A stretch of DNA of 64,000 nt from Bathynomus jamesi (GCA_023014485.1 JAJOZX010005510.1:62001-126000), one strand, 5' to 3'. Positions 46,718-58,913 are shown, counted from the stretch's first letter. A program made the numbers and translations. The notes: generated by a model not told the origin, from the letters alone.

Positions 46718-49700
46718 TAGGGTGGTCTATAATTTCACTTTATAAAATTTTTAGTGGTCCAACATGCTAATGTTATGGGCATTGGTACAAGAAACAACAT
46801 GGTTACCAGTTTTTGGAGTTCCGGTAATATCAGATGCCCCCCCCAACCCCCAATTTATATTGCATAGTAAAAAACTCGGTAAAAACATCTTTTAAACATT
46901 TTTTTAAGATTAATCATATTTAATCTTAAAAGCATTATTGCATATCAATTTATTCAGAAATTAACTTTGCACATTTTGGTGTATAAATTGATTATTTATT
47001 CATAATAGTATACATAAAAATGTTCTATAACAGCTGATTAAGCCAATATTTTATGTTTTTCAGATATCCAATGATGTATATAGTATATGATGCATTTTTC
47101 ACTTGGTTGATTCTAATCTTATTTTAAATGAATATCATGGCTACTCCTAAGAAATTAAATATAAAGTTAAGAAAAAGCAGTTATGATCCAATTATTGGTA
47201 ATCTTAAAGATGAACTGATTCCTACAGGACTATTCCAGCTACCATCCCAATCAGATGCACTTCAGCATTTCTATCATTTAAAAAGAAATGATATGATTAT
47301 GAACAATAAAGAAGAGGCTGCAACAGTTGTACTTAATAAAGTTAAAAAATTCTGGGACTTAGCTGGCATTAAAATGCGAGATATTTCCAAAAGCAGAAGA
47401 CCAAAAGAAAAGATTCTGACTTTAGTTAATGAGTATGAAACACTGAAAAAACACCAAAACAGGAATACTTTCGAAGATAAAAAGGATATTTTTTGTAAAA
47501 AATTAGATATGCTATTGGATATATCGACAGCAGATGCTATTGAAACAATAATGAAAGAGAATGAGAACAACAAGAAACAAAAGTGAAGATATAAAATTCC
47601 TTGAAGATCAAAGAACTATTTGGAATATGTATGTCTCCAGCCTTGATAAGTCTTATGTAACTCGAACAGAAAGACGAAACCAAAGAATTTGATATGACAG
47701 AGAGAGAAAAAAAACTCTTAGCAGACATGGATGCAGGACCCAGTGGTGAACAAATGAATATCCCACCTGATGATGACATTCCTATAGATAATGATGAATC
47801 AAGTAATGAATCAAATGATTCCGACTTTCAACCTTCGGCTCAAAGAAATCCTAAAAAAAGAATTCGCATTTTCGATTCTCAAATGGTTTCTGATACAGCT
47901 GATAGGCTGAATCTCTTGCATAGCCAAAGAACAGTTTACGCTGCAGCAGTTGACTCAGAATTAAATATAAATATACATGACATGAGCCTGTCAAAGTCTA
48001 CTTCTAAACGTTCATGTAAAAATACAAGAGCATCTACTGCAAAACATCTTACAGCATCATTCAATCCTCCAGAGCATTGCATTGTTCCCTGGGACAGTAA
48101 ATTAATATTGAAAACTACAACTGACAAAAAGGAAGAAAGAATGGCAATCATTGTTTCTGGTTCTCCGGGTTTAAAAGAAGGCAACATTTTATCAATCCCA
48201 ACTATAGATAATAGCAAGGGCAAGACACAGGCTGAATGTGTATTCAGAACTATCTCTGAATGGAATATTGATAAAAATATTTGCCGTATGGTTTTTGATA
48301 CAACAGCATCGAATTCTGGATGGAGACGGTGTGTAAGATCCTAGAAGAAATGATTGGGACTCAATTACTGTGGCTAGCATGTAGACTTCATCTATATGAG
48401 TGCATTTTGTGCTCAGTCTATACAAGTCTTCAGAAGTACAACGTCCCCTGAAAATGAAATGTTTAAAAGCTTCAGATTAAATATTTGGCCAAAACTGGAC
48501 ATAATACTACCAACAAAAATACTAAAATTTAAAAATTGCCAATTGAGAGCCAAAGCTTCTGAGGTAAAAGATTTTCTAAAAGATGCACTTAATTCAGGTA
48601 GTTCACCTTTATTTCCCAGAGGTGACTACAGAGAATGTGCTGAGGTTGCTCTATTACTTCTTGGGGAAAATGTCTCAAACACTGGTGTGAGATGGGCTAA
48701 GCCAGGGGCAGTACACTATGCGAGGTGGATGCCATCTGCATTGTATCCAACAAAGATTTATGCATTCTCTGATCAAGCTGGGTATGATTCAAATATGATA
48801 GCAAAACTAGAGAGAATGTGCATATTCAACTGCCTCTACTATATAAAACCTTGGTTGCTTGCTTCCATCACCTGTGATGCACCTGTCAATGATTTAAATC
48901 TTTTTAATGAACTCATTGAATATAAAAATTATGATCACAATGTAGCATCCAGTGCTCTTAAGGGATTAAATGGTCAGCTATGGTATCTGACTGAGGAACT
49001 AGTACCACTTGCTTTGTTTTCCCAGCATTTCAGATGCAGAAAAAAGTCTGATTGCAAAGTCAATGAAGAAAGTCTGTCAAATCAACCTGCAACACCCTCC
49101 TTCCAAATGTCAGCCAATCTTCCCTAAGCTAACAAATACAACTAAGCTGCGTCAGTTGGTTGGTAAGGGTTCTTCAATTGTTTTCCAATGCTTGGGTACT
49201 AGTGGTGACTGGCTAAATGAACCTGTTACTTCTTGGAAAAATTGCAAATCTTTCCAAGTCATGGAGAACTTTCTCAAAAATATGAAAGTTGTGAATGATC
49301 CTGCCGAAAGAGCAATCAAGCTGATTGAAGATTTCAAAGACAGAATTGTTAATGATGAATCACAAAAACAATTCCTGGTAAAAGACATAGAGCAACATCG
49401 ACGCCTTCTTCCAGACTTCAAGAAAAAATCCTTGGCTGAAATGTATAATTATGTTAAGTGAGCGTTTATTGTGTAATGTTATGCAGAAGTATTTATCTTT
49501 TTAATTAAACTTTGGTATAATTTTTTAATCATTGTAAAAGGAATTCATTTTTGTTTAAAAATAAATGCAAAAAAAAAAAAAAAAAGATGGGGACCTGGAA
49601 TCAGGTTTGTTCCCACTTGAAATATACTGTAGCTGCTTGATAAGCTGGTCTAATTTCGAGCCCATCGCCGCGAAGCTGCCTGGGATGAAGCTTCAGGGTG

Positions 49701-49964
49701 GCAGTAACACCCCTAAAATAGGGTATATAATTAATTAAAATAATATATTACCAAGAAAAATTAATATAGTCATGTGTTTATTCACAGAGAAGTGGAAAAA
49801 CTTTCATTTTCTCAGTCAAATTTTTAGGTCCCATATAAATTGGGGGGTCTGATATTACCAGAACTCCAAAAACTGGTAACCATGTTGTTTCTTGCACCAA
49901 TGCCCACAACATTAGCCCATTGGACCATTAAAAATTTTAAAAAGTGAAATTATGGACCATCCTA
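46718..49964 (+). mobile_element. hAT-like transposon of unnamed lineage (3.25 kb)
   Basis: Ends TAGGGTGGTCTATAATTTCA and, reversed, TAGGATGGTCCATAATTTCA, with TIRs of about 140 bp (GGTTACCAGTTTTTGGAGTT inside). Flanks ATGGTCAT and ATGGTTGT; LINE A has ATGGTCGT at this site, so each flank differs by one base: an 8-bp TSD. It carries its own multi-piece transposase. Confidence 0.9.
47128..49461 (+). pseudogene. hAT-like transposase, lineage 2
   Basis: Blocks in order: N-terminal region with LQHFYHLKR and VKKFWDLAGIKMRD (47128-47586); acidic stretch PPDDDIPIDNDESSNESND (47760); VPWDSKLILKTTTDKKEERM (likely first Asp); MVFDTTASNSG (second Asp); after a frame change LLWLACRLHLYECIL (CxxH); GAVHYARWMPSALYPTKIYA (RW motif); LNGQLWYLTEELVPLALF; VVNDPAERAIKLIEDFKDRI (likely Glu) and a stop at 49461. 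CxxH and RW between the second Asp and the Glu match the hAT transposase plan, but the usual SERxFS dimerisation domain is replaced by AERxxxLIE. Few frame breaks (about 47586, 48330, 49060). Confidence 0.75.
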
Positions 49965-50102
49965 ATGGTTGTTAAGTCTGTAGGTTTTCTTGTGTCTGGC
50001 CATTTGTCTGTCTGCGTGTTTCTGGTTGTTGTCTCTGTTTAAGTGACTTATCTTTGCATAGTGATTAACTAGAATGTTAGCTTGTTATATGTTGGGATAT
50101 TA

Positions 50103-51051
50103 TAGGGTGTCCATAAATGATTATCCTGATTAAAGGATGCTATAACTTTTAAATAAACACTCGTATTCAAACACAGTTTTAATCATAAGTAGATAAACAT
50201 ATAAAGTTTTGATACATAGTTAATGAACTTAATAAGCTTTCACATGTGCACCCCTAGTGGCACGTAAAATGTCTAAACGGTATTCACACTCACACCACAC
50301 ATTTTCCAACATTTGTGGGTTAACTGTTGCAATTGCATCCATAATGTGTTCTTGCAATGTCCTGATATCTGGAACAACTGTTGCATAGACCACATCTTTA
50401 ACATGACCCCAGAGAAAGAAATCCAGTGGGGTAATGTCTGGTGATCTTGGGGGCTATGGAATTGGCCCGTCCCTGCCAATCCATCGATTTGGAAATGTTG
50501 CGTTGAGAGCTTCACGAACAACATGCGCCCAATGAGGGGGTGCCCCATCTTGTTGGAAGATGACAGTTGGCTGCCTGTCCTGCAGCTGGGGGATGGCGTA
50601 ATTGGTGAGCATATCCAGGTATACAGTTGCGGAAACAGTGTTCTCAGTGAAGAAGAAAGGTCCAATTATCTAGTCATGCATTAGTCCACACCAGACATTG
50701 ATCTTCAGACTGCCCTGAATATGCTCCCGTATGGCACGTGGGTTTTCCGATCCCCAAATACGCACATTGTTTCTGTTGACTCTACCACTAAGATGAAACG
50801 TAGCCTCATCTGAAAAGCAGACACGTAACAAGTCATCATTATCCTCGTCAATGCTGAACTGAACTGAACTGAACAGCTACTACAGCGCTCCTAGCAGCAA
50901 ATGCGGTAGATGCAACACACCAGCACAAAAACTCCCCGCATGTACAAGATCACCTGTAAAAAGAAAACAGATGTAAGATTCGTCATTAAAACGATTCATC
51001 ATTAAAACATGAGAGCATACTGTTTTCTGGGTAACATTTATGGATATTCTG
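50103..51051 (-). mobile_element. DD41D mariner-like relic (0.95 kb)
   Basis: TA on both sides; ends TAGGGTGTCCATAAATG and, reversed, CAGAATATCCATAAATG. LINE A gives the empty site (GGATATTATTTTGG). Minus strand retains the catalytic half: TVIFQQDGAPPHWAHVVREA, FPNRWIGRDGPIP, one stop, then PRSPDITPLDFFLWGHVKDV. I count 41 residues between the two aspartates (the stop codon included). The N-terminal DNA-binding half is deleted. Confidence 0.8.
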
Positions 51052-51938
51052 TATTTTGGCTGTGACAGATAGCCACGTGTGAGGTGTGAATGTCACTGTT
51101 AGAATGGGTAATGCTGTTTATAGTCTTGTATAGCCTGGATGTATCTGTGGAGTGGTTTAGTGTTGTTATGAATTCCCTAAATGTTTGTTTGGTTTTCTTT
51201 AAGTTTGTTGTTTATTTCTGTGTTGAGCTGTTGTATCTGCTGTTTTATGGCTTCTGTGTGTGGTGTTTGTGTGTGTGTTATGTTTGAGGTTCTTACATTG
51301 TCTTATGAGGTGGGCTATTTCTCTAGTGTAATTTGGGTTGTATTTCCTAATGTTGCCCTTGGGTATGTATTTGTTTGCATTATTGATGATCTGATTAAAT
51401 GTTTTGAGTGTTGTATTACTGTTTATGATGGGTGTGCTGTTTAATGTAGTGAATTATTCCACAGTCTGTATTTTGAACTGTTCCCAATCAGCTTTCTTGT
51501 AATTTCTGTAAGTGTGCCTAAGGCTGTTGGGGCAGTGTAGACCGTGTTGTAATGATGATGGGCAGGTGGTCTGATGACAGTTGTTTTGTTCTCCAGTGTG
51601 TATGTGTTGCTAGTGAGGGGGAACAGAACATTATGTCTAGGGAGGAGTTTGCGTATCCTGCTTGATGTGGTATGTGTGTATGTTCTTCTGTATTGTTAAG
51701 AATGAAGAGGCTGTTTAGTTGTATGGCTATGTTGGTGCCTCTAGTGTTGCTTTAGTTATGCAGGTACCAACTAGTGTCTTTAGCACTGAAGTCTCCTCCT
51801 AAGGTGACATTAGTGAGAGAGGCCAGATTGTGTAATTGTGGATTGTAATTGGCTGGCACCTCAGGTGAACTAATAATAATGGTAAAATTATATTGTTCAA
51901 AATCAGGGTAATAGTTTTTTTGGCCCACCCTGTATATA

Positions 51939-53491
51939 CACTGGTCAGCAAAAGTATTTACAAATCATAAGTTGTAATATATCGTATTTGGAATAAGAAT
52001 ATATATATAAGAAGATATTTAATTGTAATATAATAATATTTGATATATTTAACAATAAAACAGGTAAATAAAAGAAAAATACCATACTTATTTATTAAAA
52101 CTTATGAAAATTAGTATCCTGTATGGCCACCCCTTGTTCTTTCAGACTAGTTCAAGATGCCGAGACATTGAGTCAACCAACTTCATGCTCAATTCAGGAC
52201 TGATTTTATACCACTCTTCTTGAAGAACTCTCCATAAATCTTCTTTATTTTTTGTCTTCTCTTGTTCTTACTTTTCTATTGAGCTCATCCTAAAGATGTT
52301 CAATAGGATTTAAATCTGGACTCTGAGTTGGCCATCCTGGCATTTTAAACCCTTCTTCTTCAAGCTTACTGTAGACCTGTTACAATGACTTAGCACCATG
52401 CTTAGGATCATTATCCTGTTGAAATATGAAGTTCGCATAATCAACATGAAGTTCTTTAGCAGCTGCGATTGCAATATTAGTGAATAGATGTTTGAATACA
52501 TACTGAGCCATGTGTCCATTTAAATTCCCAGTGATCCGGTGCAATTTTCCAACTCTTTTGATGAGAAGCAGCACCACACATTGATTCCCTCACCTTTTTT
52601 CACCGGTGGAATAAGGCATTCATTCTTATATTCTTCACCAATTCATCTGTTTATAATTTTCCTCCTTTTATCACTACCAAAAATTTCAAATCTGCTTTCA
52701 TCACTCCATACAAATTTCAACTAGTTCTCAGCATCCCAATCTTTGTGTTGAATAGCAAATTCTAATTGTGCTATCACATTTTCCTTTGACAAAGGTTTGT
52801 TTCTTACTTACTCTAGCAAATGTTTTATTATCTGTTAACCTTCTTACTGTATTAGCACTAACTTTTGTTTCTCCCAATTTCACTAATTCTTTACGCAAGT
52901 CATTTGCTGTCATAAATGACAGATGCTTTGCACCACACTGACAAAATCCTTTCTTCCAGTTTGGACTAACTTACAGGTACTTCCTTGGTTTAAAATACAT
53001 TTCTTATGGTATCTGACTATACCTTCACTTATCTTCAGCATTTTTGCAATACTTGTATTAGAATAATTACCCATTTTAACAAGATCAGTCAATTCTCCTA
53101 ACTCTTGGCTAGATAACTCAGGTGTAACCATCCTCTCAAATTAGAAATATATAAGTAAAAATTTTGTTGAACAGTGTTAAAACAAACCTTCACCTATCAA
53201 GGCTGACAGCACACTAAACTGCACATAGTCTGTGCCACTAATTTAAAAATTAGAGGACTTTTAATTTAGCGATGCCAAATTATCAAAATATTGAAGAAAC
53301 TCTATGGGAATTAATTACAATGACTTTTAAAGTGGCAAAATATTGTATTTAATCTAATAATTACTCTTATACTAATTTATTTATATTCTGCATAACAAAT
53401 TATGATAAATTTTACTAAATCGCAAAAAATAAAGCTATCATTAATATCTGGATAATATTTCTCAATTCATAAATACTTTTGTGGACCAGTG
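51939..53491 (-). mobile_element. Tc1-like transposon with DD37E spacing (1.55 kb)
   Basis: TA flanks; ends CACTGGTC...AAAAGTATTTA inverted. Minus-strand transposase pieces: helix-turn-helix (LVKMGNYSNTSIAKMLKISE), VSANTVRRLTDNKTFARVSK, GKLHRITGNLNGHMAQYVF, NFIFQQDNDPKHGAKSL then one stop and PGWPTQSPDLNPIEHL. Counting in frame gives 37 residues between the Asp of QDND and the Glu, three more than in standard DD34E Tc1. Stops and frame changes make it inactive. Confidence 0.8.
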
Positions 53492-53580
53492 TATATATAT
53501 TGTACTATATTCTACTGCTATAATTTTATAATTTTCAATATATACCTAATGGTAGACTTTAAAATATCTTAAATTTTCAG

Positions 53581-54514
53581 ATGGCTTGAGCAGTATCAGT
53601 AAATCAAAGATGCCATCTAAAAAATACCAGAGAGCTTCAACATCTCTAAAGAGGAAAGTGGAAGACTCAATGTCTGTGACAGTTGAAGATGATGCTGGAC
53701 TATTCAATAAACAAGATCTTAAAAAAAATGGAGAAAGAGATTGCACAGTATGTAAGAGAAACTGGATGTAAATTAGATTTTTTTAATACTCTGTCTCTTA
53801 CATGTAAGAGACCGAGTCAAACCACAAATGTAGCTAAATATGATATAAGGCAATTAAATTAACAGTACTTACTTATTAGTATAATATAAGAATGATCCTT
53901 GAAGCTTTTGAATTTTATTCAATTCATAATATTTAGTAAAAAAAAACTTGAGAGAGAATTCAACTCGACATCTTCCTATCAATGAAGACTTCAGATACTT
54001 ACACTGTCTCTTTTTACAATTACTTGAACCCAACAGTTTTTCAGTGCCACTAGGTACACTGTTGACAAAGGCAAACATTTGAGAGCTCAATTTAGTATTC
54101 TTCCAGAAGTTCCCAAGTACAGTAAAGGAAAATAATTGACAAAAAAATATCCAGAGTAAAGGCTTTCTATGATGATGAAGTAAGTTGGATATGTGCAGGG
54201 AAATCTGAGTGTGTCACTATAAGAAATAAAGATGGTGAAAAGGAGTACAAACAAAAATGTCTCTTACTACCTAGGTAATTTGAAAGAATTGTATGCAAAA
54301 TATAAGGAGACTGATGAAAGGGTTAGCTTTTCATCATTTGCAAATTTAAGACCTAAATGCTGTGTTATTGGGGGAAAAGGAACACACTCAGTTTGTGTTT
54401 GTACCAATCATCAAAATCCTAAACTCATGGTGTCAGTAATTAGCCAGAAAAGCCTTACATACCATACCATTATGGAAAAAAGTGTTTGTGATATCAATAA
54501 TTCTAACTGTACAT
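53581..54514 (+). pseudogene. GTHSVCVC-family transposase copy 3, middle exons
   Basis: Begins at an acceptor (AAATTTTCAG) with GLSSISKSKMPSKKYQ, parallel to GLGSSRKDANAL of copy 2 and in the same phase. It continues VKAFYDDEVSWICAGKSEC, then SSFANLRPKCCVIGGKGTH, SVCVCTNHQNPKLMV and MEKSVCDINNSNC, where the 54515 element interrupts it. Stops lie between 53770 and 54180. Confidence 0.75.
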
Positions 54515-57217
54515 TAGAGTGTCCCAAACTCATAGGGGGCCAAATTTTATTTCGGGATACAAATCCGCTCGTGTTGCGCTCTTTTGATGTTTCCCATTAG
54601 AAGTCTTCCTGTAAAATTTCAGAGAGATCGAAGAAAATTTAAAGGTCCCGAACTTTGAACACTTTATTTCTCCTCTTAACTGAAAGGCAAATTAACTGAA
54701 ATATTTCTTTCAAAAGTTCCATCACAAAGATGATTATACAAATAAACATGTATTTTAATCTTAACACACAAACAACAATTTCAAAGCATCACATTTATGC
54801 ATTTTAACTAAACACGTGTTTCATGAGATCCGTTTTTGTTCCCTTCCGGCTCACATTCGTCGGTGTGAGTGGACAGTTCGAAGGAGGAACTGGAGGTCTT
54901 CTTCATCACGGCACAGAGGTTTGCTTGTGTATTTCTCAATGAGGGCGATGCCTCGCTCTGCTGCATCATTGACCACCATCAGTTCTGCAGCTCGGCTCTT
55001 TGCCAGACGGTAGTGTTCGTCAGTAGGCCATGTTTCAGGGTCTTTGGTGAGGAACGTGGGCTCAACTTGGAGAAACTGGAAGAGTGTGGTGGATCGACTC
55101 GTCACCCACGGACTTAAACGGCCATCCACTTGCAGTCCCTTGCCTTGGACCCGTTTGAGTCCTTTCCCAGGGCGCTTTTTCAGGTTAGCCATCATGTTAC
55201 GCTTTTCATTGTCGTCAACTCTGTCATCAAACAGTGCAAGACAGATTAAGTCCTCCGAGATATACCACAGATGACGGAGCACAGCCCGGTAAGCTGTGTT
55301 TCCAACGTCCTTGTCAGGGTAACCTACAGGAAGATTGCACAGCCTAACGTCATTTTTGGGAGATTTGATGGCGATGGGAGCCTCGTGCCAGTGACGCACG
55401 TATACAAGGCTCACGAAGAGAGCCATACGGCGAACCCCTTGCAGTTCTTTTGGAGACGAAGTTCGGAGAACTGGGACTGCAGTAATGCTATTTTCAGGCA
55501 GTAAATACCTTTGGCCATCCATCTGGTCTGATGGGAAGCCCCTGGAGGCCGAAGCTTGTAACGTCCTACGTCGTCTCCGAGGTACAAGAGGCTCAGTCGA
55601 AGAAGTTCTTCATAATCCTCTCGAGGATGATTACCACTTCTTAGGGCATCGCGGAGATAGTCTATTACCTCAAGTCGCATTTGTGAAAGGCAAGCATTGT
55701 CATTTATGAAGGCTTTAGCCACCTCGTCCTTGTCAAATGCATCAAAACTGACAGTGGTTCATTGATGGCCAGGCCTCCTTGAATCTCCTGAAAAGTGGGA
55801 TTTGAGGACTTGGTGGTGTTCCTAGGCACACGACGAAGACATCCTTGAGAATCACTTCGTGAACGTGATGACGGCAAGCAAACCACAAGAGAGATCTTCC
55901 CAATGCCGCTTCCAAATGCGCACACGCACCTTGCACTATCCCTGTGTTTCATGCCGTCGTGTCAAACACCATGCCCATGATCTTGTCCTCAATTCCGACT
56001 AGGGTGAGCGCTTGATGGACTGCGCTTGCCATTTGCTGTCCTGTGCCGTCTATTATTTTCGGTGCTCCTAATAGCTCTTCCACACCATCCCAGTCACCAC
56101 AACAGCAATCCGATCGACTGACTTACCCTTCTGTTCGATGTCAGTGAGTATCTTTGTCTCCCAGTGGATCTGCAGTCGAGGTGGAAGCTGCTCGAGGTGG
56201 CCAATAACATTGGTCCCTATCATTGTACGGGCCTTTTGTCGGAAGCGGTGAACCGTGCTCTTTGATGGAACACTGTCAGGACCGAGAGCTAGGGATTTTG
56301 CAGTCGCAGCAAACGCTGATGTTGCCTGTCGAACAGAAAGGCCCTCGCGATCCCAAGTTGCTGCCAGGTCAAGATCACTCAGACTTTCTTTTAGTCTGTC
56401 ATGTTTGGGAGCTTTCGAAGGTTTAAGTCCACAAGTGACGGCTCCGCTTCCACTGTCAGCTGACGATGTGCTAGAACTGCTGTCGGTAGCCTCTTCTGTG
56501 ACTCCTACAGCTAGAGCCTCCTCCGTTTGACGCCAGTGTGCCCGCTCAAGAGCTCTTTCCCTTTCCTGTCTTTTCATTGTGGCTGCATTATATTTTCTAT
56601 CTTCACCTCCCATGTAACTCGTATGTCGATCTGCCCTTTGGGAAATGAGGAATTCCTTGTCTTCAAGAGGGATATCTCCCCGATCCAGAACGTCTGAGCG
56701 GGCGACATCAAAAATATCCCATATCAGCCAAGAATACATCCCACTGCATATTGTAAGTCATTCCAGTCTTGTTCTTGTTTTTATGCAAATTTCGATACCT
56801 CTGAACCAAAGCTTTCAGTTTAGTCGAGGCATGAACGGAGGTTGTTGCCAGATTCGAGTTGGCTCTAGCCCAGATTTCTAATACAGCCGATATTACAGCC
56901 TTGACACTGTTGGAATCTGTCTTCTTTTGGTCGCGGTGATGGTAGAAGAAAAGGAGCAACACGTCCATATTACTTGGTAATCGAGATTTAGCCAGCTCTG
57001 CTATCGGAGACCTCTCAAGAAGCCACAACTTGATGTTTGATCTTGTCAACGCCCTAATGATCAATTCTGAAAACCAAAAAAAAGTCATCAAACGTCGGGA
57101 CCTCTAAATATCATCTGATCGAGTTGAAAATCACACAGCCAATGCTTTAGCCCAAACCACATCCGGGCATGACACGAGTGGTCAGTTCGTCTTAAGAAAA
57201 AAAATTGGGACACCCTA
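54515..57217 (-). mobile_element. hAT-like transposon, lineage 3 (2.7 kb)
   Basis: Ends TAGAGTGTCCCAAACTC and, reversed, TAGGGTGTCCCAATTTT. Perfect 8-bp TSD CTGTACAT (54507-54514 and 57218-57225). Coding strand is minus. It splits the copy 3 transposase just after INNSNC, and the host frame resumes at 57226. Its coding part is visibly more GC-rich than its surroundings. Confidence 0.95.
54851..57091 (-). pseudogene. hAT-like transposase, lineage 3
   Basis: Minus strand: N-terminal region LPSNMDVLLLFFYHHRD and VISAVLEIWARANSNL (57091-56708). A charged region ends in a serine run (ATDSSSSTSSADSGSG). QIHWETKILTDIEQ (Asp position is Glu here), then frame change, VGIEDKIMGMVFDTTA, one stop and NTG. 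ALGRSLLWFACRHHVHEVIL (CxxH), GASHQTRWMAKGIYCLKIAL (RW), AVLRHLWYISEDLICLALF, VVNDAAERGIALIEKYTSKP and a stop at 54851. It is collinear with the lineage 2 transposase throughout. One nonsense codon and about three frame changes separate it from an open gene. Confidence 0.8.
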
Positions 57218-57225
57218 CTGTACAT

Positions 57226-58495
57226 GTCTAAAATGTCCTGGTAGTATTGGTGTAGCAAACTTTTTGAATACCTTGTTAATATTGATAGAGATACAGTACA
57301 ATATGTTTAATGAACTACTACAGATCAGTCACTTTGCAAAGCAATACAGCTACAGCAAGGGAATTTATTCAAATTCTTTCAGAAGCCATTTTCTCCCTCA
57401 CTCATCATCACTACATTGCAAAATGTAGTGATGTCAAGAGTCAACACAGGAAGAATATAAAACAATCTTCAAAGTAATGATGTACTTGTACTAGGGGATT
57501 TTGCTGAAAACTATTCATTTATTACTCAGGATGCCCCTTAGAGTTTTCACTGGATAAATGATCAGGCAACACTCCACCCATTTGTAGTCTATCATAAGAA
57601 GGATGGGAAATTAAGCACACACTAGTTATGCATTGTCAGTGACTGTCTTCAGCAATCAACTTCAGCAGTTCACACTTTTCAGCAATATTTGATAGAAGAT
57701 ATAAAAGCTAGATTCCCCAATGTACAAAAAGTTATTTACTTTCCTGATGGATGCAGTGGACAATATAAGAATAGATTCAGTTTCATCAATCTCTGAGCTA
57801 TCATGAACAGGATTTCAGTGTCAAAGCCAAGTGAAATTTCTTTGCTACAAGTCATGGTAAAAATGTGTGTGATGGTACTGGAGGAACAGTAAAAAGAGGT
57901 GTAGCAAAGGCTAGTCTACAATGAACTGATACTGGTCACATTCTGACACCAACAGCTTTATATGATTTTAGTACAAAGCACTTCAAATCACTAACTTTTT
58001 TCTTTGTCTACTAAGCAGGAGGTTGAATCAAATAAATTACACATGTCTAATAGGTTTAATGAAGTTATATCAATCAAGGGCACAAGAGGCTTCCACAGAA
58101 TTGTACCTAAGTCAAGGAACCAGATACAGGCTTATCAAACATCTGATTCAGAAAATCCTACTTTGTTTAGAATAATTCGAGTTGAATAGGGTGAGAGCAG
58201 TGTGCTAGTAAACAAAGATAATGAGTATCATATTGGCCAATATGTTGCTTGTAAGTATGATAGTAAAATGTGGCTTGGAATAATCAAAGACAGTTCAGAA
58301 GAATTTGCTGATTACCAAATTAGCTTTTTACTATCTTCAGGAGGCCCTAATAAATACCATTTTCCAGAGAAGGAAGATATTTGCTGGGTAAGACAAAGTG
58401 AAATGATTCAACCTATGTCCAATCCAAATATCATGCATGGTATTAAAATCACCTACTCTTTCCATCCAAAAGAAATCAAATTAGTGGAGCCATAA
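57226..58495 (+). pseudogene. GTHSVCVC-family transposase copy 3, C-terminal part
   Basis: Resumes after the inserted hAT-like element: CPGSIGVANFLNTLL, then LGDFAENYSFITQDAP, ATLHPFVVYHKKDGK, VIYFPDGCSGQYKNRFSF, TSHGKNVCDGTGGTVKRGVA, then from 58004 GTRGFHRIVPKSRN and the C-terminal domain HIGQYVACKYDSKMWLGIIK...KYHFPEKEDICWV. All blocks match copy 2 in order. Several stops. The C-terminal block has the look of a small beta-barrel reader (Tudor/SH3-like), by pattern only. Confidence 0.75.
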
Positions 58496-58913
58496 AAGGT
58501 TTTAGTATGGTATATTATACTCACCCAGTTGATGCGTGTACTTCTAAGTTACTGTCATACAAGTTTAAGGTGTGTGTTTTCTTTCTAGTACTTATCACAG
58601 TTTGCAGGCTTCAGTCGAGGAATTTGTTAATTATTATGTTATGTTATGTTATGTTTAATGAGTTTGTTGAACCTGTGTGCTGTACTTTGTATACATTTTA
58701 GAACAAAAATAAAATGCAGTTGCTAATAATTTACAGTTAAATAAGTTCTGGTAGTTACATATAAGGCAGCATACTTTTCAGGAAAAAAAATTAAATTAAA
58801 TGCAGGTGACAAATCATTATGAAAATAATATTTTTTTCAGTGAAGTTATCACTATTCAAATCTCAAAACAGTTTACACCGAAATACACAGCAATTTCTTA
58901 AATGCCACTTATA
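58496..58913. other. 3' non-coding part of copy 3 element
   Basis: No protein similarity; contains ATGTTATGTTATGTT and AATAAAA at 58707, a possible polyadenylation signal for the transposase. Confidence 0.4.

Larger units (their letters stand above)
44925..51885 (-). pseudogene. Jockey-superfamily LINE copy C, in three pieces
   Basis: Pieces at 44925-46709, 49973-50100 and 51054-51885 are collinear with LINE A on the minus strand: endonuclease end, linker, RT (ATIDISKAFDAIP region at 46250, YADDITLTSTHNN at 46000), then TQTAPIEHLHTETKILKVR and HMYNHAPTPRTIKVTPERHY-type C terminus to 44925. Copy A provides the uninterrupted sequence that dates both insertions in it (a hAT-like element and a DD41D mariner). 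The last few residues and tail are missing. Many small indels. Confidence 0.75.
35949..51932. mobile_element. Mariner shell filled with nested elements
   Basis: About 45 bp at the left (CAGGTGGGCCAGAAAACTAT) and reversed right (CAGGGTGGGCCAAAAAAACT) are inverted copies, both followed by TTACCC and a TTTTGAA block, with TA next to the right end. All material between belongs to later insertions or to the mariner transposase relic at 44.1-44.7 kb, which could be its own gene. The 470 bp after the left end (to 36475) hold no recognised protein. Confidence 0.5.

Noticed and set aside
46718..49964. Possible host gene with acidic and conserved domains
   Set aside because: TIRs of 140 bp and an 8-bp duplication at a site known empty in LINE A show it is a transposon.
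41547..51885. LINE copies B and C as one twin-primed insertion
   Set aside because: They overlap extensively in protein content (both contain the RT and part of the endonuclease), so they are separate copies.
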